A stretch of 64,000 nucleotides of DNA from Terribacillus sp. DMT04 (GCF_019056395.1 NZ_CP077639.1:622001-686000); one strand, 5' to 3'; positions 36,253-45,907 are shown, numbered from the stretch's first letter. Notes: a model not told the origin generated them from the letters alone. Made by a program: numbers and translations.

Positions 36253-36876
36253 ATGCTGAAAAAAGCGATGAAAAACTTGGATAAAACGCTCTTATGGATT
36301 ACGCGTTTTGCCTACTTGAATAGCTTGTTTTTGTTTTATAGTATTTTAGGTTTGTTTATTGCTGGTGTGGCACCGGCAACAGCAGCTGCTTTACAGGTTT
36401 CTCGAAAACTATTGAACGGGGAGGAAGTAAAGCTTCATCCAGCATTCCGTCAAGCTTACAAAGAAGAGTTCTGGGCAGCGAACAAGCTCGGATGGCTGCT
36501 GGCCGCAGCAGGGTGCATTCTATATATCAACTTTCTGCTTATTAGGCAGGCGGATGGACAATTGTTCTTCCTCGTTCCTTTCCTTTTCTACGTCCTCATT
36601 TTGTTTTATGTAACAGTTGTCATCTGGAGCTTTCCGCTGTTGGCGCAATATAAGGCAGGAACTTTCCAGATAGTGAAGAATGCATTCATTATTGGCCTGA
36701 CGAGATTTCATATGACACTCTCGATCGGAGTGCTTTTATTTGCGGTTCTGTATCACTCCATCGGCTTGCCGGTGCTGCTGCTGTTCTTTTGTTTCAGCTT
36801 CAGTGCCTTTGGATGGATGTGGCTGAGTCTGAAAGTATTCAGCACGATGAAACAGCAAAAACAATTAGCGAGCTAA
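36253..36876 (+). CDS. YesL family (DUF624) membrane protein
   Basis: 207 residues with about five membrane segments. The ITRFAYLNSLFLFYSILGL opening and GVAPATAAALQVSRKLLNGEE are the DUF624/YesL signature. YesL-like genes are regularly found in carbohydrate ABC transporter operons of bacilli but have no proven function. AAAGGAG is well placed before the ATG. In the operon between the permease genes and the second GH51 gene. Confidence 0.88.
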   Translation: MLKKAMKNLDKTLLWITRFAYLNSLFLFYSILGLFIAGVAPATAAALQVSRKLLNGEEVKLHPAFRQAYKEEFWAANKLGWLLAAAGCILYINFLLIRQADGQLFFLVPFLFYVLILFYVTVVIWSFPLLAQYKAGTFQIVKNAFIIGLTRFHMTLSIGVLLFAVLYHSIGLPVLLLFFCFSFSAFGWMWLSLKVFSTMKQQKQLAS

Positions 36877-36907
36877 TTCATTTTGAATAAAGATTGGAGC
36901 GATTCGC

Positions 36908-38398
36908 ATGTCAACGAAACTACTAATCCAGGCTGACGTTACCGAAGGGAAAATCAACAAAAACATTTACGGCCACTTTGCTGAGCATCTTGGAAGAGGA
37001 ATCTATGAAGGGATTTGGGTCGGAGAAGATTCATCCATACCGAATACAAAAGGAATTCGGAATGACGTGCTTGAAGCATTGAAGCAGCTGCACATTCCTG
37101 TGCTTCGCTGGCCAGGCGGCTGTTTTGCCGATGAATATCACTGGAAAGATGGCATTGGTCCACGCGAGGAACGGAAGCGCATGGTTAACACGCACTGGGG
37201 CGGTGTTGTCGAGAATAACCACTTTGGTACACATGAATTTTTCACACTTTGCGAACTTTTGGATGCCGAGCCTTATATTTGCGGGAATGTTGGCAGTGGA
37301 ACGGTGCAGGAAATGTCAGAGTGGGTGGAGTATATGACGTTCGACGGTGAATCGCCGATGACTGCTTGGCGTCAGGAAAACGGACGCGAAGAACCTTGGG
37401 AGCTGAAGTACTTTGGAGTTGGTAACGAAAACTGGGGCTGCGGCGGAAATATGCGTCCGGAATATTATGCAGATCTTTATCGTCGCTACCAGACATATGT
37501 ACGCAATTATGGTGATAACAAGCTGTACAAAATCGCCGGTGGCGCCAATATTGATGATTACCAATGGACGGACGTACTCATGCGAGAGGCAGCCTCTATG
37601 ATGGATGGCTTGAGTCTGCATTACTACACCATTCCGGGTGACTTCTGGCTTGGGAAAGGGTCTGCGACAGACTTCACTGAGAATGAATGGCACTTAACGC
37701 TGAAGCGTGCGCTATGGATTGAAGAGCTGATCGAAAAGCATGGTACCATCATGGATAAGTACGATCCGGAGAAACGTGTCGGCTTGATTATCGATGAGTG
37801 GGGTACATGGTTTGACGTAGAACCAGGCACGAATCCAGGTTTCCTTTACCAGCAAAATACTATCCGGGATGCACTCGTAGCCGGAGCTTCACTCAATATT
37901 TTTAATAATCATAGCGATCGTGTGCAAATGGCTAATATCGCACAAACCGTTAATGTGCTGCAAGCAATGATTCTGACAGAAGGACAGGAAATGATCAAAA
38001 CACCAACGTATCATGTATTTGATTTGTATCAGGTGCACCAAGATGCAGACCGTCTATCCTTCCATCTGGAAACAGATAATCTGACACATGGCGAACTTGA
38101 ATATCCGTCTGTCACTGCCTCTGTATCAAAAGGGCAAGATGGCAAGATTCATATTAGTTTTTGTAATCTGGACCATACAAATGACGTGGAAGTTGATACA
38201 GAACTTCGCGGCGCTGCAGCAGGGAAGATAACAGGTCAGGTGCTAACGGCGGACGAAAAGGATGCCCGAAATACATTTGAAAAGCCGGATGCAGTACAGA
38301 CAACTGCGTTCACGAATTTCACACAGCATGACAAAGGACTGCAAGTGACATTAGCGCCAATGAGCGTGACGGTACTTACAATCGAGGAGGGAGCGTAA
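36908..38398 (+). CDS. abfA: Alpha-L-arabinofuranosidase, GH51 (second copy)
   Basis: 496 residues, cytoplasmic. GH51 with [36 protein letters not shown], acid/base Glu in [12 protein letters not shown] and nucleophile Glu in [12 protein letters not shown]. It is clearly a paralogue of a different GH51 subgroup from the first copy, comparable to the AbfA/Abf2 pair of B. subtilis; the two probably differ in linkage or chain-length preference. GGAG precedes the ATG. The stop overlaps the araM start. Confidence 0.93.
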   Translation: MSTKLLIQADVTEGKINKNIYGHFAEHLGRGIYEGIWVGEDSSIPNTKGIRNDVLEALKQLHIPVLRWPGGCFADEYHWKDGIGPREERKRMVNTHWGGVVENNHFGTHEFFTLCELLDAEPYICGNVGSGTVQEMSEWVEYMTFDGESPMTAWRQENGREEPWELKYFGVGNENWGCGGNMRPEYYADLYRRYQTYVRNYGDNKLYKIAGGANIDDYQWTDVLMREAASMMDGLSLHYYTIPGDFWLGKGSATDFTENEWHLTLKRALWIEELIEKHGTIMDKYDPEKRVGLIIDEWGTWFDVEPGTNPGFLYQQNTIRDALVAGASLNIFNNHSDRVQMANIAQTVNVLQAMILTEGQEMIKTPTYHVFDLYQVHQDADRLSFHLETDNLTHGELEYPSVTASVSKGQDGKIHISFCNLDHTNDVEVDTELRGAAAGKITGQVLTADEKDARNTFEKPDAVQTTAFTNFTQHDKGLQVTLAPMSVTVLTIEEGA

Positions 38399-39612
38399 TG
38401 CAGCTTTCAGCAGATTTGCTCGCATTGGCTGAAGAATATGGAGTCAACTCCGATACTTTTCCGCGTTTGGAAGTGGAAGCAGGAGCACTCACTTCTGTCG
38501 CAACCTTTTTAAAAGAAAAAAACTGGTCGCAGGCCGTTCTTCTTGTGGATGCTCAAACGAAAGCTGCAGCAGGTGAGCAGCTCGCGGTGCATTTACAAGA
38601 CAGCGGCGTTCAAGTCCAGATAATTGAAATGATTGCCAATCACCATGAGCAAGTGAACGCAGATGAAGCCTCGCTCGTGCAAGTGCTGGTTGAAACACCA
38701 ATGGATACAGATGTGCTGCTAGCTGTAGGGGCAGGGACGATTCACGATATTACTCGTTTTTGCAGCCAAAAGCTTTCCATTCCATTTGTGAGTGTCCCGA
38801 CTGCGGCATCTGTTGATGGTTTTACCTCCAAAGGCGCGCCATTAATCTTACGCGGCGTGAAGCAGACAATTCAAACGGCAGCACCAGTCGCCGTTTTTGC
38901 TGATCTCAATATTTTATCTGCTGCACCACGTGCCCTGACAGCAGCGGGTTTTGGCGATATTTTAGGAAAGTTCACATCGCTGCTAGATTGGGAGATTTCT
39001 GCTTTCGTTGGAAACGAACCGTATAATGCACTAGCAGCCAAGATGACAAGGCAATCACTTGATAACTGTGTGGAACATGTTGAGGAAATCGCCAAAGCAG
39101 ATGAAGCTGGCATCAAAATCTTGATGGAGGCACTGATTGAATCAGGTCTTGTCATGCAAGTACTGGACTTTTCCCGCCCCGCTTCTGGAGCAGAGCACCA
39201 TTTGTCTCACTACTGGGAGATGCATTTGCTGGAAGCTGACAAACGGCAGCTGCTGCACGGATCCAAAGTTGGTGTCGCGTGTGCAATTATCACCGAACTT
39301 TATAAAAACTGGATTGAACAGTTTGACCCGCTGGAAGCAGAAGGTGATTATGCTCCTTTACTGCAGAAGTACTGGCAGGATGTCCGGCTGAAAATCGCCG
39401 CATTGCCTACACCAGAAGCATTGCAATATTACTTATATCAGGTCGGTGCTCCTGCGACGGCAGAAGAGATTGGCATCCAAGAATCACTTGTCCAGGATAG
39501 TTTGAATGAAGCGTATCATCTGCGTGATCGCTGTACAGGATTGCTGCTCATAAATCAATTTAAAAGCGAACACATCAGCTATCCGCTGCAGGACCGAATC
39601 GGCAGCCGATGA
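38398..39612 (+). CDS. araM: sn-Glycerol-1-phosphate dehydrogenase AraM
   Basis: 404 residues. Iron-containing alcohol dehydrogenase/dehydroquinate synthase-like fold: AVGAGTIHDITRF binds NAD(P), VSVPTAASVDGFTSKGAPL follows, and metal ligands are in the GAEHHLSHYWEMH block. In B. subtilis AraM makes glycerol 1-phosphate for an archaeal-type lipid precursor, although it is encoded in the ara operon. The ATG overlaps the previous stop (TAATG) and the next gene overlaps by 4 bases, so all are coupled. Confidence 0.93.
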   Translation: MQLSADLLALAEEYGVNSDTFPRLEVEAGALTSVATFLKEKNWSQAVLLVDAQTKAAAGEQLAVHLQDSGVQVQIIEMIANHHEQVNADEASLVQVLVETPMDTDVLLAVGAGTIHDITRFCSQKLSIPFVSVPTAASVDGFTSKGAPLILRGVKQTIQTAAPVAVFADLNILSAAPRALTAAGFGDILGKFTSLLDWEISAFVGNEPYNALAAKMTRQSLDNCVEHVEEIAKADEAGIKILMEALIESGLVMQVLDFSRPASGAEHHLSHYWEMHLLEADKRQLLHGSKVGVACAIITELYKNWIEQFDPLEAEGDYAPLLQKYWQDVRLKIAALPTPEALQYYLYQVGAPATAEEIGIQESLVQDSLNEAYHLRDRCTGLLLINQFKSEHISYPLQDRIGSR

Positions 39613-39866
39613 CTTGCCCGACTTGTCAGAAGAAGAAAAGCTATTCTGCAGCGGAAGCCGCGGCGCTTGTGAGAGAGCAATTAGCGATGGAACCAATCTT
39701 GGCAGATGAAGCTACAGTGTCGGCGCGTTTAGCAATCTGCAATAGGTGTCCATCTTTGACTGCAGAAGATACTTGCGCTCGCTGCGGCTGTTTTGTTCAG
39801 TTTCGGGCTTCCCTTCCGTATAAGCGCTGTCCTGATCCTGACGGAGACCGATGGCAGCAGGTATAA
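39609..39866 (+). CDS. DUF6171-type small cysteine-rich protein
   Basis: 85 residues with eight Cys: CPTC at the start, then CNRCP, CARCGC and a final CP. This spacing is that of DUF6171, a probable zinc-binding protein. Its ATG overlaps the araM stop (ATGA). It lies between araM and araL, a position occupied by no gene in B. subtilis. Function unknown; the coupling suggests a role with AraM or AraL. Confidence 0.75.
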   Translation: MTCPTCQKKKSYSAAEAAALVREQLAMEPILADEATVSARLAICNRCPSLTAEDTCARCGCFVQFRASLPYKRCPDPDGDRWQQV

Positions 39867-39888
39867 TGGAAGAAAGGAGGCGACTGCT

Positions 39889-40695
39889 ATGACGTATTAT
39901 CAGGAGCTGGATGCTATTTTATTTGATTTGGACGGTACCGTATGGAAGGATTTCAAGCTAATTGACGGAGCTGCAGAGACGATACACACCTTGCAGGATG
40001 CTGGTAAGCGCGTGATTGGATTGAGTAATCGAGGTACACATTCTAGAACGCAGATTGCTGCTTATTTTCAAGAACAGGGTATTCACTGGGAGAAGGAAGA
40101 CATTATTATGTCCTCGTATCTTGCGGCTGATTACTTGCAGACACATTATCCGAAGCTGCCAGTTTGGGTGCTTGGCGAAGAGGGGCTTCGAGAGGAATTG
40201 CAGGAAGCGGGTTTGACACTTGCTGCAAAGCCTGAAGATGCCGATTGGCTGGTTATTTCTTTGCATATTGGGGTTACGTATCATGATTTGAATCAAGCGT
40301 TCCGCGCTGTTATTCATGGAGCGAGAATACTTGCAACAAACCAAGATCCTGTTTTTCCAGGAAAGGACGGTCTGCAGCTCGACGTCGGCGGTTTAATCGG
40401 TGCCATTGAAGCATCAACAGGGAAGAAAACCGATATTATCGTCGGTAAACCATCACACTTTATGTATCAGAAAGTCATGCAGCAAGCAGGCAGCGAGCCC
40501 GAAAAAACAATGATTGTCGGCGACAGCTTGTCATCAGATATAGCTATGGGTGCTATGTTTGGGTTGAAAACAGCATTAGTGCTGACCGGCAATACAACAA
40601 AGGAGCAGGCAGCTATTTCGAGCATCAAGCCCGATATCATTCTGCCTTCCATTAAAGAACTTCATTCGCTTAAGAAGTTGGAGGAGATAAGATGA
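39889..40695 (+). CDS. araL: HAD-IIA sugar phosphatase AraL
   Basis: 268 residues from ATG 39889 with AAAGGAGG 8 bases upstream; the upstream in-frame start at 39793 lies inside the previous gene. HAD motif I DAILFDLDGTVW, motif II GLSNRGTHS, motif III Lys in IIVGKPSHFMY and motif IV MIVGDSLSSDIAMG. In B. subtilis AraL is a promiscuous sugar phosphatase thought to relieve toxic sugar phosphate build-up. Overlaps the next gene by 4 bases. Confidence 0.92.
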   Translation: MTYYQELDAILFDLDGTVWKDFKLIDGAAETIHTLQDAGKRVIGLSNRGTHSRTQIAAYFQEQGIHWEKEDIIMSSYLAADYLQTHYPKLPVWVLGEEGLREELQEAGLTLAAKPEDADWLVISLHIGVTYHDLNQAFRAVIHGARILATNQDPVFPGKDGLQLDVGGLIGAIEASTGKKTDIIVGKPSHFMYQKVMQQAGSEPEKTMIVGDSLSSDIAMGAMFGLKTALVLTGNTTKEQAAISSIKPDIILPSIKELHSLKKLEEIR

Positions 40696-41837
40696 AAATC
40701 GTCAGTGTTGATCCAATTGAAGTACGTGTTAAACAAGGAGAAACGATCGAATTGCCGACAGCAGTTGATGTTAAAATTGAAGAAGGCGTACAAGCTGCTT
40801 ATCGTGTCAGCTGGCCGGAGTTACCTGACACGAGTAAGACTGGAGCGTATGATATACAAGGGGAAATGGTAGTAGAAGATTATCCGGAGCCTCTCATTGC
40901 CCAGCGAGCTGACCCTTATATTTTGAAAGCAGATGACGGATTCTACTACTTTACTGGTTCTTACCCGAAGTATGACCGAATCGTTCTGCGCCGTGCCAAG
41001 ACAATAGAAGGATTGCGAGAAGCTGAAGAGCATACAGTATGGCGTGCGCACGAATCTGGTATTCTGTCAGAACATATTTGGGCTCCTGAGCTGCATCATA
41101 TTAACGGTAAATGGTACATACATGTTGCAGCAGGAGACAAGGATGATGTGTGGGCCATCCGCCCGTATGTATTTGAATGTAGTGGTGATCCGCTACAAGA
41201 TGAATGGGCGGTAAAGGGAGCCATCAATACTGAATTTCAGAGTTTCTCACTAGATGCAACAACGTTCAATCATTTTGACAAACAGTATCTTGTCTGGGCA
41301 CAAAAAACAGAGAACGACACCATTTCCAATCTTTATATTGCTGAGATGGAGAACCCCTGGACTATCAAAGGTGAACAGGTGCTGCTTACCAAGCCAGAGT
41401 ACGACTGGGAGAGGGCGGGTTTTGATGTGAATGAAGGCCCGGCGTTTCTCCGTCGTTACGGCAAAGTGTTTCTAACCTTTTCCGCAAGTGCGACGGATGA
41501 CCGTTATGTTATGGGACTCCTGTATGCGGATGAAAATGCTGATTTGCTAGATCCCGCTTCTTGGACGAAAGTACCGGAGCCTGTGCTGACGAGCTCAGTT
41601 GATACTGGTCTTTACGGTCCAGGGCACAATAGCTTTACGGTGACAGAAGATGGCTTTGACCTGCTCGTCTACCATGCCCGACCTTACAAAGAGATTGAAG
41701 GCAACCCGCTTTACGATCCGAACAGGCATGCCCGTGTACAGCGTTTCTTCTGGAAAGATGAGATGCCGTATTTCGGCGAACCAGGGTATAAGACAGATAT
41801 AGCAGTAGTGCCAAAAGCGAAAATTATAGTAGAGTAA
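40692..41837 (+). CDS. GH43 family glycoside hydrolase with N-terminal Ig-like domain
   Basis: 381 residues, no signal peptide. An N-terminal bacterial Ig-like (Big_4-type) segment of about 60 residues (VKQGETIELP, VSWPELPDTSKTGAYDIQG) precedes a five-bladed propeller domain. The GH43 catalytic residues are visible: Asp in QRADPYIL, Asp in SFSLDATTF and Glu in VNEGPAFLRR. WAPELHHINGKWY is typical. Probably an arabinofuranosidase or exo-arabinanase acting inside the cell. A cytoplasmic enzyme carrying an Ig-like domain is slightly unusual. Last gene of the operon. Confidence 0.88.
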   Translation: MKIVSVDPIEVRVKQGETIELPTAVDVKIEEGVQAAYRVSWPELPDTSKTGAYDIQGEMVVEDYPEPLIAQRADPYILKADDGFYYFTGSYPKYDRIVLRRAKTIEGLREAEEHTVWRAHESGILSEHIWAPELHHINGKWYIHVAAGDKDDVWAIRPYVFECSGDPLQDEWAVKGAINTEFQSFSLDATTFNHFDKQYLVWAQKTENDTISNLYIAEMENPWTIKGEQVLLTKPEYDWERAGFDVNEGPAFLRRYGKVFLTFSASATDDRYVMGLLYADENADLLDPASWTKVPEPVLTSSVDTGLYGPGHNSFTVTEDGFDLLVYHARPYKEIEGNPLYDPNRHARVQRFFWKDEMPYFGEPGYKTDIAVVPKAKIIVE

Positions 41838-41839
41838 CG

Positions 41840-41875
41840 AAAAGTCCCTGCATGTACGTACAGGGACTTTTTTGT
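41840..41875 (+). terminator. Terminator of the abfA-araPQ operon, with an AraR-like palindrome in its loop
   Basis: Perfect 11-bp stem AAAAGTCCCTG / CAGGGACTTTT followed by T. The loop holds CATGTACGTA, so TGTACGTACA, the AraR core palindrome, spans loop and stem (41853-41862). Confidence 0.9.
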
Positions 41876-41984
41876 ATGCAGCAAAGATTGCGTTAAATGC
41901 TAGTGACTTAACTTTCAAAAGATTGTTTGTAGTGATAATATATTCTATATATTGTCACTTGTGAATCTAAGGAGTTGAGTCAGT

Positions 41985-42410
41985 TTGTTTCCATATCGTA
42001 ATGATGTAAGAAAAATTTTAATACCTTATTTACAGCAGCTAACCAATGAACAATGGCAGGCTAATGCCTATCATAATAGTATTTCCTGGGTAATCGAACA
42101 TATGGCGCAAACAGAAGATTACTGGGTTTTTCAAGTTGGACTGAAACAAAATAGCAGGATATTGAACGGTCAGGATCCTTTAACCAACTATACACATATT
42201 AGAGAAGAAACAGACAAGGTTTTACATGCTTTGCAAGAGGAAGAGTGGGACCGATTAGTTGATGTACCTAATTTTTCGGATGGCTGGCGGCCGCCGTCTG
42301 AGCCGACAATGCAGTGGCTATTCCACCATGTTTATTCACATGAAGCGTATCATGCGGGGCAAGTTGGTGTGATTGCCAGGTTAAATGGATTTAATGGACC
42401 GTTGTTTTAA
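41985..42410 (+). CDS. DinB family protein
   Basis: 141 residues from TTG 41985, 10 bases after AAGGAG. Four-helix DinB/DUF664-type fold; the metal-binding His residues are in WVIEHMAQTEDYW and HHVYSHEAYHAGQVG. Family members are metal-dependent, often thiol transferases or of unknown role. Monocistronic. Confidence 0.85.
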   Translation: MFPYRNDVRKILIPYLQQLTNEQWQANAYHNSISWVIEHMAQTEDYWVFQVGLKQNSRILNGQDPLTNYTHIREETDKVLHALQEEEWDRLVDVPNFSDGWRPPSEPTMQWLFHHVYSHEAYHAGQVGVIARLNGFNGPLF

Positions 42411-42485
42411 GTAGCGCAACTCATGTGTTATCTGGAGGTGATGAGGATGTTTCAAGTGGAAATATTGAGTTAGTTTCTAACTAGA

Positions 42486-42521
42486 GACAAAAAAGAGCTA
42501 TTGTTAAACAGCTCTTTTGTC
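42486..42521. terminator. Bidirectional terminator
   Basis: AGAGCT / AGCTCT extended by A/T pairing (GACAAAA... / TTTTGTC). It separates the DinB gene from the convergent permease gene. Confidence 0.75.
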
Positions 42522-42554
42522 CCTCAGAATTGCATGTGACACAAGTAACAACAA

Positions 42555-43805
42555 TTATTTAATATTTACGTTATCTGTTGTTAGCCTGTCTGGCTTGTCT
42601 TTTTGTAGTTCTTCAGGTGTTTTGAGGAATGGTGTTAAGATTGCACTCAGGACATAGAAACCAGCGTAAATAAACAATACACCACCAGCACCTAATGAAC
42701 TGAAGAATAAACCAGCTATAGCGGGTGCTAAAAAAGTACTTAAACCTGCTCCAAGATTTAGAATAGACATAGATGCCCCTTTGTTGTCAGGGGATAGCAT
42801 AGGGAATAATGCTGATAGTGGTACAAATCCTGCCATCGTAATCCCACACAGGCTTAAGACAATCGTCATAACAAGATAGTTATGGCCAATTAGCTGCGGA
42901 GTGAAGTATATCATTACCAGTACAATGGCATAACCAACCCCACCAACCCATTGAATGGTATTTCTCCAGCCAAATCTGTCTCCCACATAACCAAAGAATA
43001 AGTTGGCAAATATTGCAACGGTAAAGACGGTAGACCACATTTGCAGCCACTCTGTGGTAGAGTAACCAAATCCTAATAAATAGATAGGCATAAACACAGC
43101 AAGTCCATACTGTGCCAGACCATTAATTGTCTTCACAATAAGCCCTAAAGAAATTTCCTTTTGTTTAAGTATTGTAATCCCTTTCATAAATTCCGAGAGT
43201 GTAAATGGGTGTATTTCACTGGCAGGTACTTTGTCTTTATTAGCGTATATAGCCAAGAAAGCCCCAATGAATACGAAAATTAAGGATGACCATAAGGTGT
43301 TGACATGTCCGATTACAGGAATAGACAACGATGAGTAGAAGGGACCTAAAACACTTAGTCCAAGTGAGAACATAAACCAAAACCAACCCACTGCCGCTCC
43401 TCTGCTTTCCAAAGGGGAGCTATAGTTTATCCAAATTAAAAAGGAATATGCAAAGAGAGGGTAACCCAATCCTCTTAAAGCATAGAATGGCAGCATGACA
43501 GCTAGATTTAATTCATAAACACCTAGGCCGATGAATCCAAGACTTCCAATAATAAAAGCAATCAGCCCAATTACCATCGCTTTACGAGGTCCCATAGTTT
43601 GAACAAAGATACCAGATAGCCAAGCGGAAAGAGCAACAGCTATACCATAAACGGTGAGCAAGAGGGAAGCGCTCTCAATGCTCATCCCTCTTTCTACTAG
43701 ATAGGGTGAAATCCACGCCTGCTCAACGCCGTCTCCAAGCATAAATATAGCTAAACCAATATATCCCCACAACAAATTTCTTGGTAATCCTATTTTATTC
43801 CACAT
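42555..43805 (-). CDS. MFS transporter, RbtT/DalT/CsbX polyol permease family
   Basis: 416 residues with 12 membrane segments. The opening LPRNLLWGYIGLAIFMLGDGVEQAWISPYL is the signature of the ribitol/arabitol/CsbX-type MFS branch. Distal gene of a leftward pair with a TIM-barrel epimerase, so the substrate is probably a pentose, polyol or related sugar; it cannot be named from sequence. Starts 17 bases after the epimerase stop. Confidence 0.87.
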   Translation of the reverse strand: MWNKIGLPRNLLWGYIGLAIFMLGDGVEQAWISPYLVERGMSIESASLLLTVYGIAVALSAWLSGIFVQTMGPRKAMVIGLIAFIIGSLGFIGLGVYELNLAVMLPFYALRGLGYPLFAYSFLIWINYSSPLESRGAAVGWFWFMFSLGLSVLGPFYSSLSIPVIGHVNTLWSSLIFVFIGAFLAIYANKDKVPASEIHPFTLSEFMKGITILKQKEISLGLIVKTINGLAQYGLAVFMPIYLLGFGYSTTEWLQMWSTVFTVAIFANLFFGYVGDRFGWRNTIQWVGGVGYAIVLVMIYFTPQLIGHNYLVMTIVLSLCGITMAGFVPLSALFPMLSPDNKGASMSILNLGAGLSTFLAPAIAGLFFSSLGAGGVLFIYAGFYVLSAILTPFLKTPEELQKDKPDRLTTDNVNIK

Positions 43806-43822
43806 TTTTAAAGCTCCCCTAA

Positions 43823-44803
43823 TTAAATATTAGTAAGTGTCTGCTGCTGTGTAAAAGCGTATAAAAGTTTTTGAGCTTCCAATGCATTTTCATTCCGAAT
43901 GATTTCTTCCACCTTTTCTAAACCGAAACGTTCAAGAAACGAGTCCAAGGCTTTGTATATTTTAATATTTTGTTCACATTCTGCCACTGGATCCTCACGA
44001 AGTGGAAAAGTATCAAAGTATATAAGACCATCATAGTTATAGCGTTTTGCATAGTAAATAAATTCTAGCGTTTGCATAAAATGCACAGAACCTAGCATTA
44101 AACCATCATCATTGTCCTTATGTCCGTCATTTAAATGGAAGCCCATCAGTCTGTTCTTTCGAGCTGCGAGAGCCAAAGAGTAGGCTGGGTTTTCCTTAGT
44201 CATTAGCATATGGCAGAAATCAAGAGTAACACCCATATTTGGAGCTCCGACATCGTCTAGTAACATGAGAGTAGTTGAAATATTTCCAATTAAAGAGAAT
44301 GCTCTTGGCTGATAAGGTTTATATTCAAAACTAATTTTATTATCTGGATATCTAGAAGTTATGTGTTTTAGGGCGTCAACAATTTTATCGTATGCTTTCT
44401 CGTAATCCATTTGGAAAGCATAATCGAAGCCGTCATTCGCTAGCCATATTGTCGTGACTTCGCCGCCAAGTTCGTTGCAAACTTCGATAGCTTCCATTGT
44501 TTCCTGGATAGCTTTCTTTCGAATCTGTGAATCTGGGTTTGCGTATTCCCCAAATGTATAGTGATTTTTGAAACGCAGTGCTATTCCGCTTACTTGGATT
44601 TGTTTTTCTGTTAAAAAGCTTTTCACTTCTTCAACAGTAGTATTCTCAAAATGTTCAGGGTAGTTTAGTTCGACGTGAGTTAGGCCATCCACTGTTACCA
44701 TCCTTGAAATGTAGTCAAATACTGTTAGTGATTTTGGATCCACACTTCCAAAGAAGTTTTCTGGCTGTGTTTTAAAAGAATTAAGGCGAGTAGAGAATTT
44801 CAT
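43823..44803 (-). CDS. Sugar phosphate isomerase/epimerase, xylose isomerase-like TIM barrel
   Basis: 326 residues from ATG 44803, with AAGGAG 8 bases upstream. AP endonuclease 2-type TIM barrel: metal-binding residues are likely the Glu in ISFEYKPYQPR, the Asp/His in GVTLDFCHMLM, the His/Asp of MGFHLNDGHKDNDDG and the Asp of LIYFDTFPLRE. The mixture of EYK, DFCHM, HLNDG and FD resembles L-rhamnose isomerase or ketose 3-epimerase-like enzymes. First gene of the leftward pair, diverging from the RpiR regulator. Confidence 0.82.
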   Translation of the reverse strand: MKFSTRLNSFKTQPENFFGSVDPKSLTVFDYISRMVTVDGLTHVELNYPEHFENTTVEEVKSFLTEKQIQVSGIALRFKNHYTFGEYANPDSQIRKKAIQETMEAIEVCNELGGEVTTIWLANDGFDYAFQMDYEKAYDKIVDALKHITSRYPDNKISFEYKPYQPRAFSLIGNISTTLMLLDDVGAPNMGVTLDFCHMLMTKENPAYSLALAARKNRLMGFHLNDGHKDNDDGLMLGSVHFMQTLEFIYYAKRYNYDGLIYFDTFPLREDPVAECEQNIKIYKALDSFLERFGLEKVEEIIRNENALEAQKLLYAFTQQQTLTNI

Positions 44804-44849
44804 TTTGCACACTCCTTTTTGTTGTTGAGGGAAGGTTCAACTTAATCGG

Positions 44850-44878
44850 ATTATAAACAGGGGATTACTGATAAGTAA
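44850..44878 (-). promoter_or_regulatory. Candidate sigma-A promoter of the epimerase-permease pair
   Basis: On the minus strand TTACTT, 17 bases, TATAAT, about 47 bases before the gene. Confidence 0.5.
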
Positions 44879-44966
44879 ATAAGAATGAAAAAACTTGACT
44901 GAGAATATTTTTATTTGCGATCTTTAGGGATATAAATTTTATTTTAGTAAAATATAAAGTAAAATA

Positions 44967-44982
44967 TTGAAACGCTTTCAAA
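44967..44982. promoter_or_regulatory. Perfectly palindromic cre site between the divergent sugar genes
   Basis: TTGAAACGCTTTCAAA is close to an ideal symmetric CcpA site, 40 bases upstream of the RpiR-type regulator start. Confidence 0.8.
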
Positions 44983-45022
44983 GTGATAGTAGAATGAGGT
45001 GGAAGGAAGGGAAGGTTCGACA

Positions 45023-45907
45023 ATGCATGCAGATAAATTGAAGGGAAAAGAAATAATTCTCTACGCTCGCAGTCTCTCGCCATCGTTAAGTAAAAAAGAG
45101 AAGCGTATTGCAAATTTTATAAGTAATCAGTATCAGGAACTAACTAATATGACAATTAGTAATTTGGCTAAACACTTACAAGTGAGCGAGTCTAGCATTA
45201 CAAAGGTATGCAAAAAGCTACGCTGTGAGGGTTTCTACGAATTAAAGCATGCAATTACTGAATATGTAGCTAATGGTGAAGAGAGTATCAGTGATGAATT
45301 ACATGAAGACTTCATCCATACAGATGATAACGATAATATTCTTGAGAAAGTATTTCTGTACTCTATGATTGCTCTACAAGATACATTAGCAGTGATTAAT
45401 CGGAGTGCGCTAAGTAAAGCTATTGCTGCACTTCAGTCACTGAAAGGTGAAAGTAAACTTATTTTGGTTGGGAATGGCGGATCCGGTATTTTATGTGAAG
45501 ATTTTCAGCATAAATTACTGAAAATTGGCATCTTTTCCGTTCTATATAGGGATTCGCACATGCAGTTGATGGGAGCGTCTTTGGCCAAGCAAGGAGATGT
45601 TGTCGTTGGCGTATCTCATTCAGGTACTTCGACGGATGTAATTAATATTTTTAAAGCAGCACAAGAAAATGGTGCGATGACAATTTGTGTCACGAACCAT
45701 GTGATGAGTCCAGTAACGGAATTCTCTGATGTTGTTCTTCATTCTTCTGCGCGTAATTCTCCTATTACGGGAGAAAATGCCGCTGCTAGAATTGCACAGT
45801 TGAATATCTTAGATGTTCTGTTTACAGCACTAAGTTTACATCGACAAAATCTCTCCTACAAAAACTTATTGAAAACACAAGAATCTGTAAGTTCACATAG
45901 AACCTGA
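45023..45907 (+). CDS. MurR/RpiR family transcriptional regulator
   Basis: 294 residues from ATG 45023 with AAGGGAAGG upstream; GTG 44999 would overlap that site. N-terminal helix-turn-helix (SKKEKRIANFI, MTISNLAKHLQVSESSITKVCKKL) and C-terminal SIS sugar-phosphate binding domain (LVGNGGSGILCEDFQHKLLKIG, VVGVSHSGTSTDVI). Likely senses the phosphosugar made by the neighbouring enzymes and controls both this operon and the divergent one. A ribokinase-type gene follows after 22 bases. Confidence 0.9.
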   Translation: MHADKLKGKEIILYARSLSPSLSKKEKRIANFISNQYQELTNMTISNLAKHLQVSESSITKVCKKLRCEGFYELKHAITEYVANGEESISDELHEDFIHTDDNDNILEKVFLYSMIALQDTLAVINRSALSKAIAALQSLKGESKLILVGNGGSGILCEDFQHKLLKIGIFSVLYRDSHMQLMGASLAKQGDVVVGVSHSGTSTDVINIFKAAQENGAMTICVTNHVMSPVTEFSDVVLHSSARNSPITGENAAARIAQLNILDVLFTALSLHRQNLSYKNLLKTQESVSSHRT

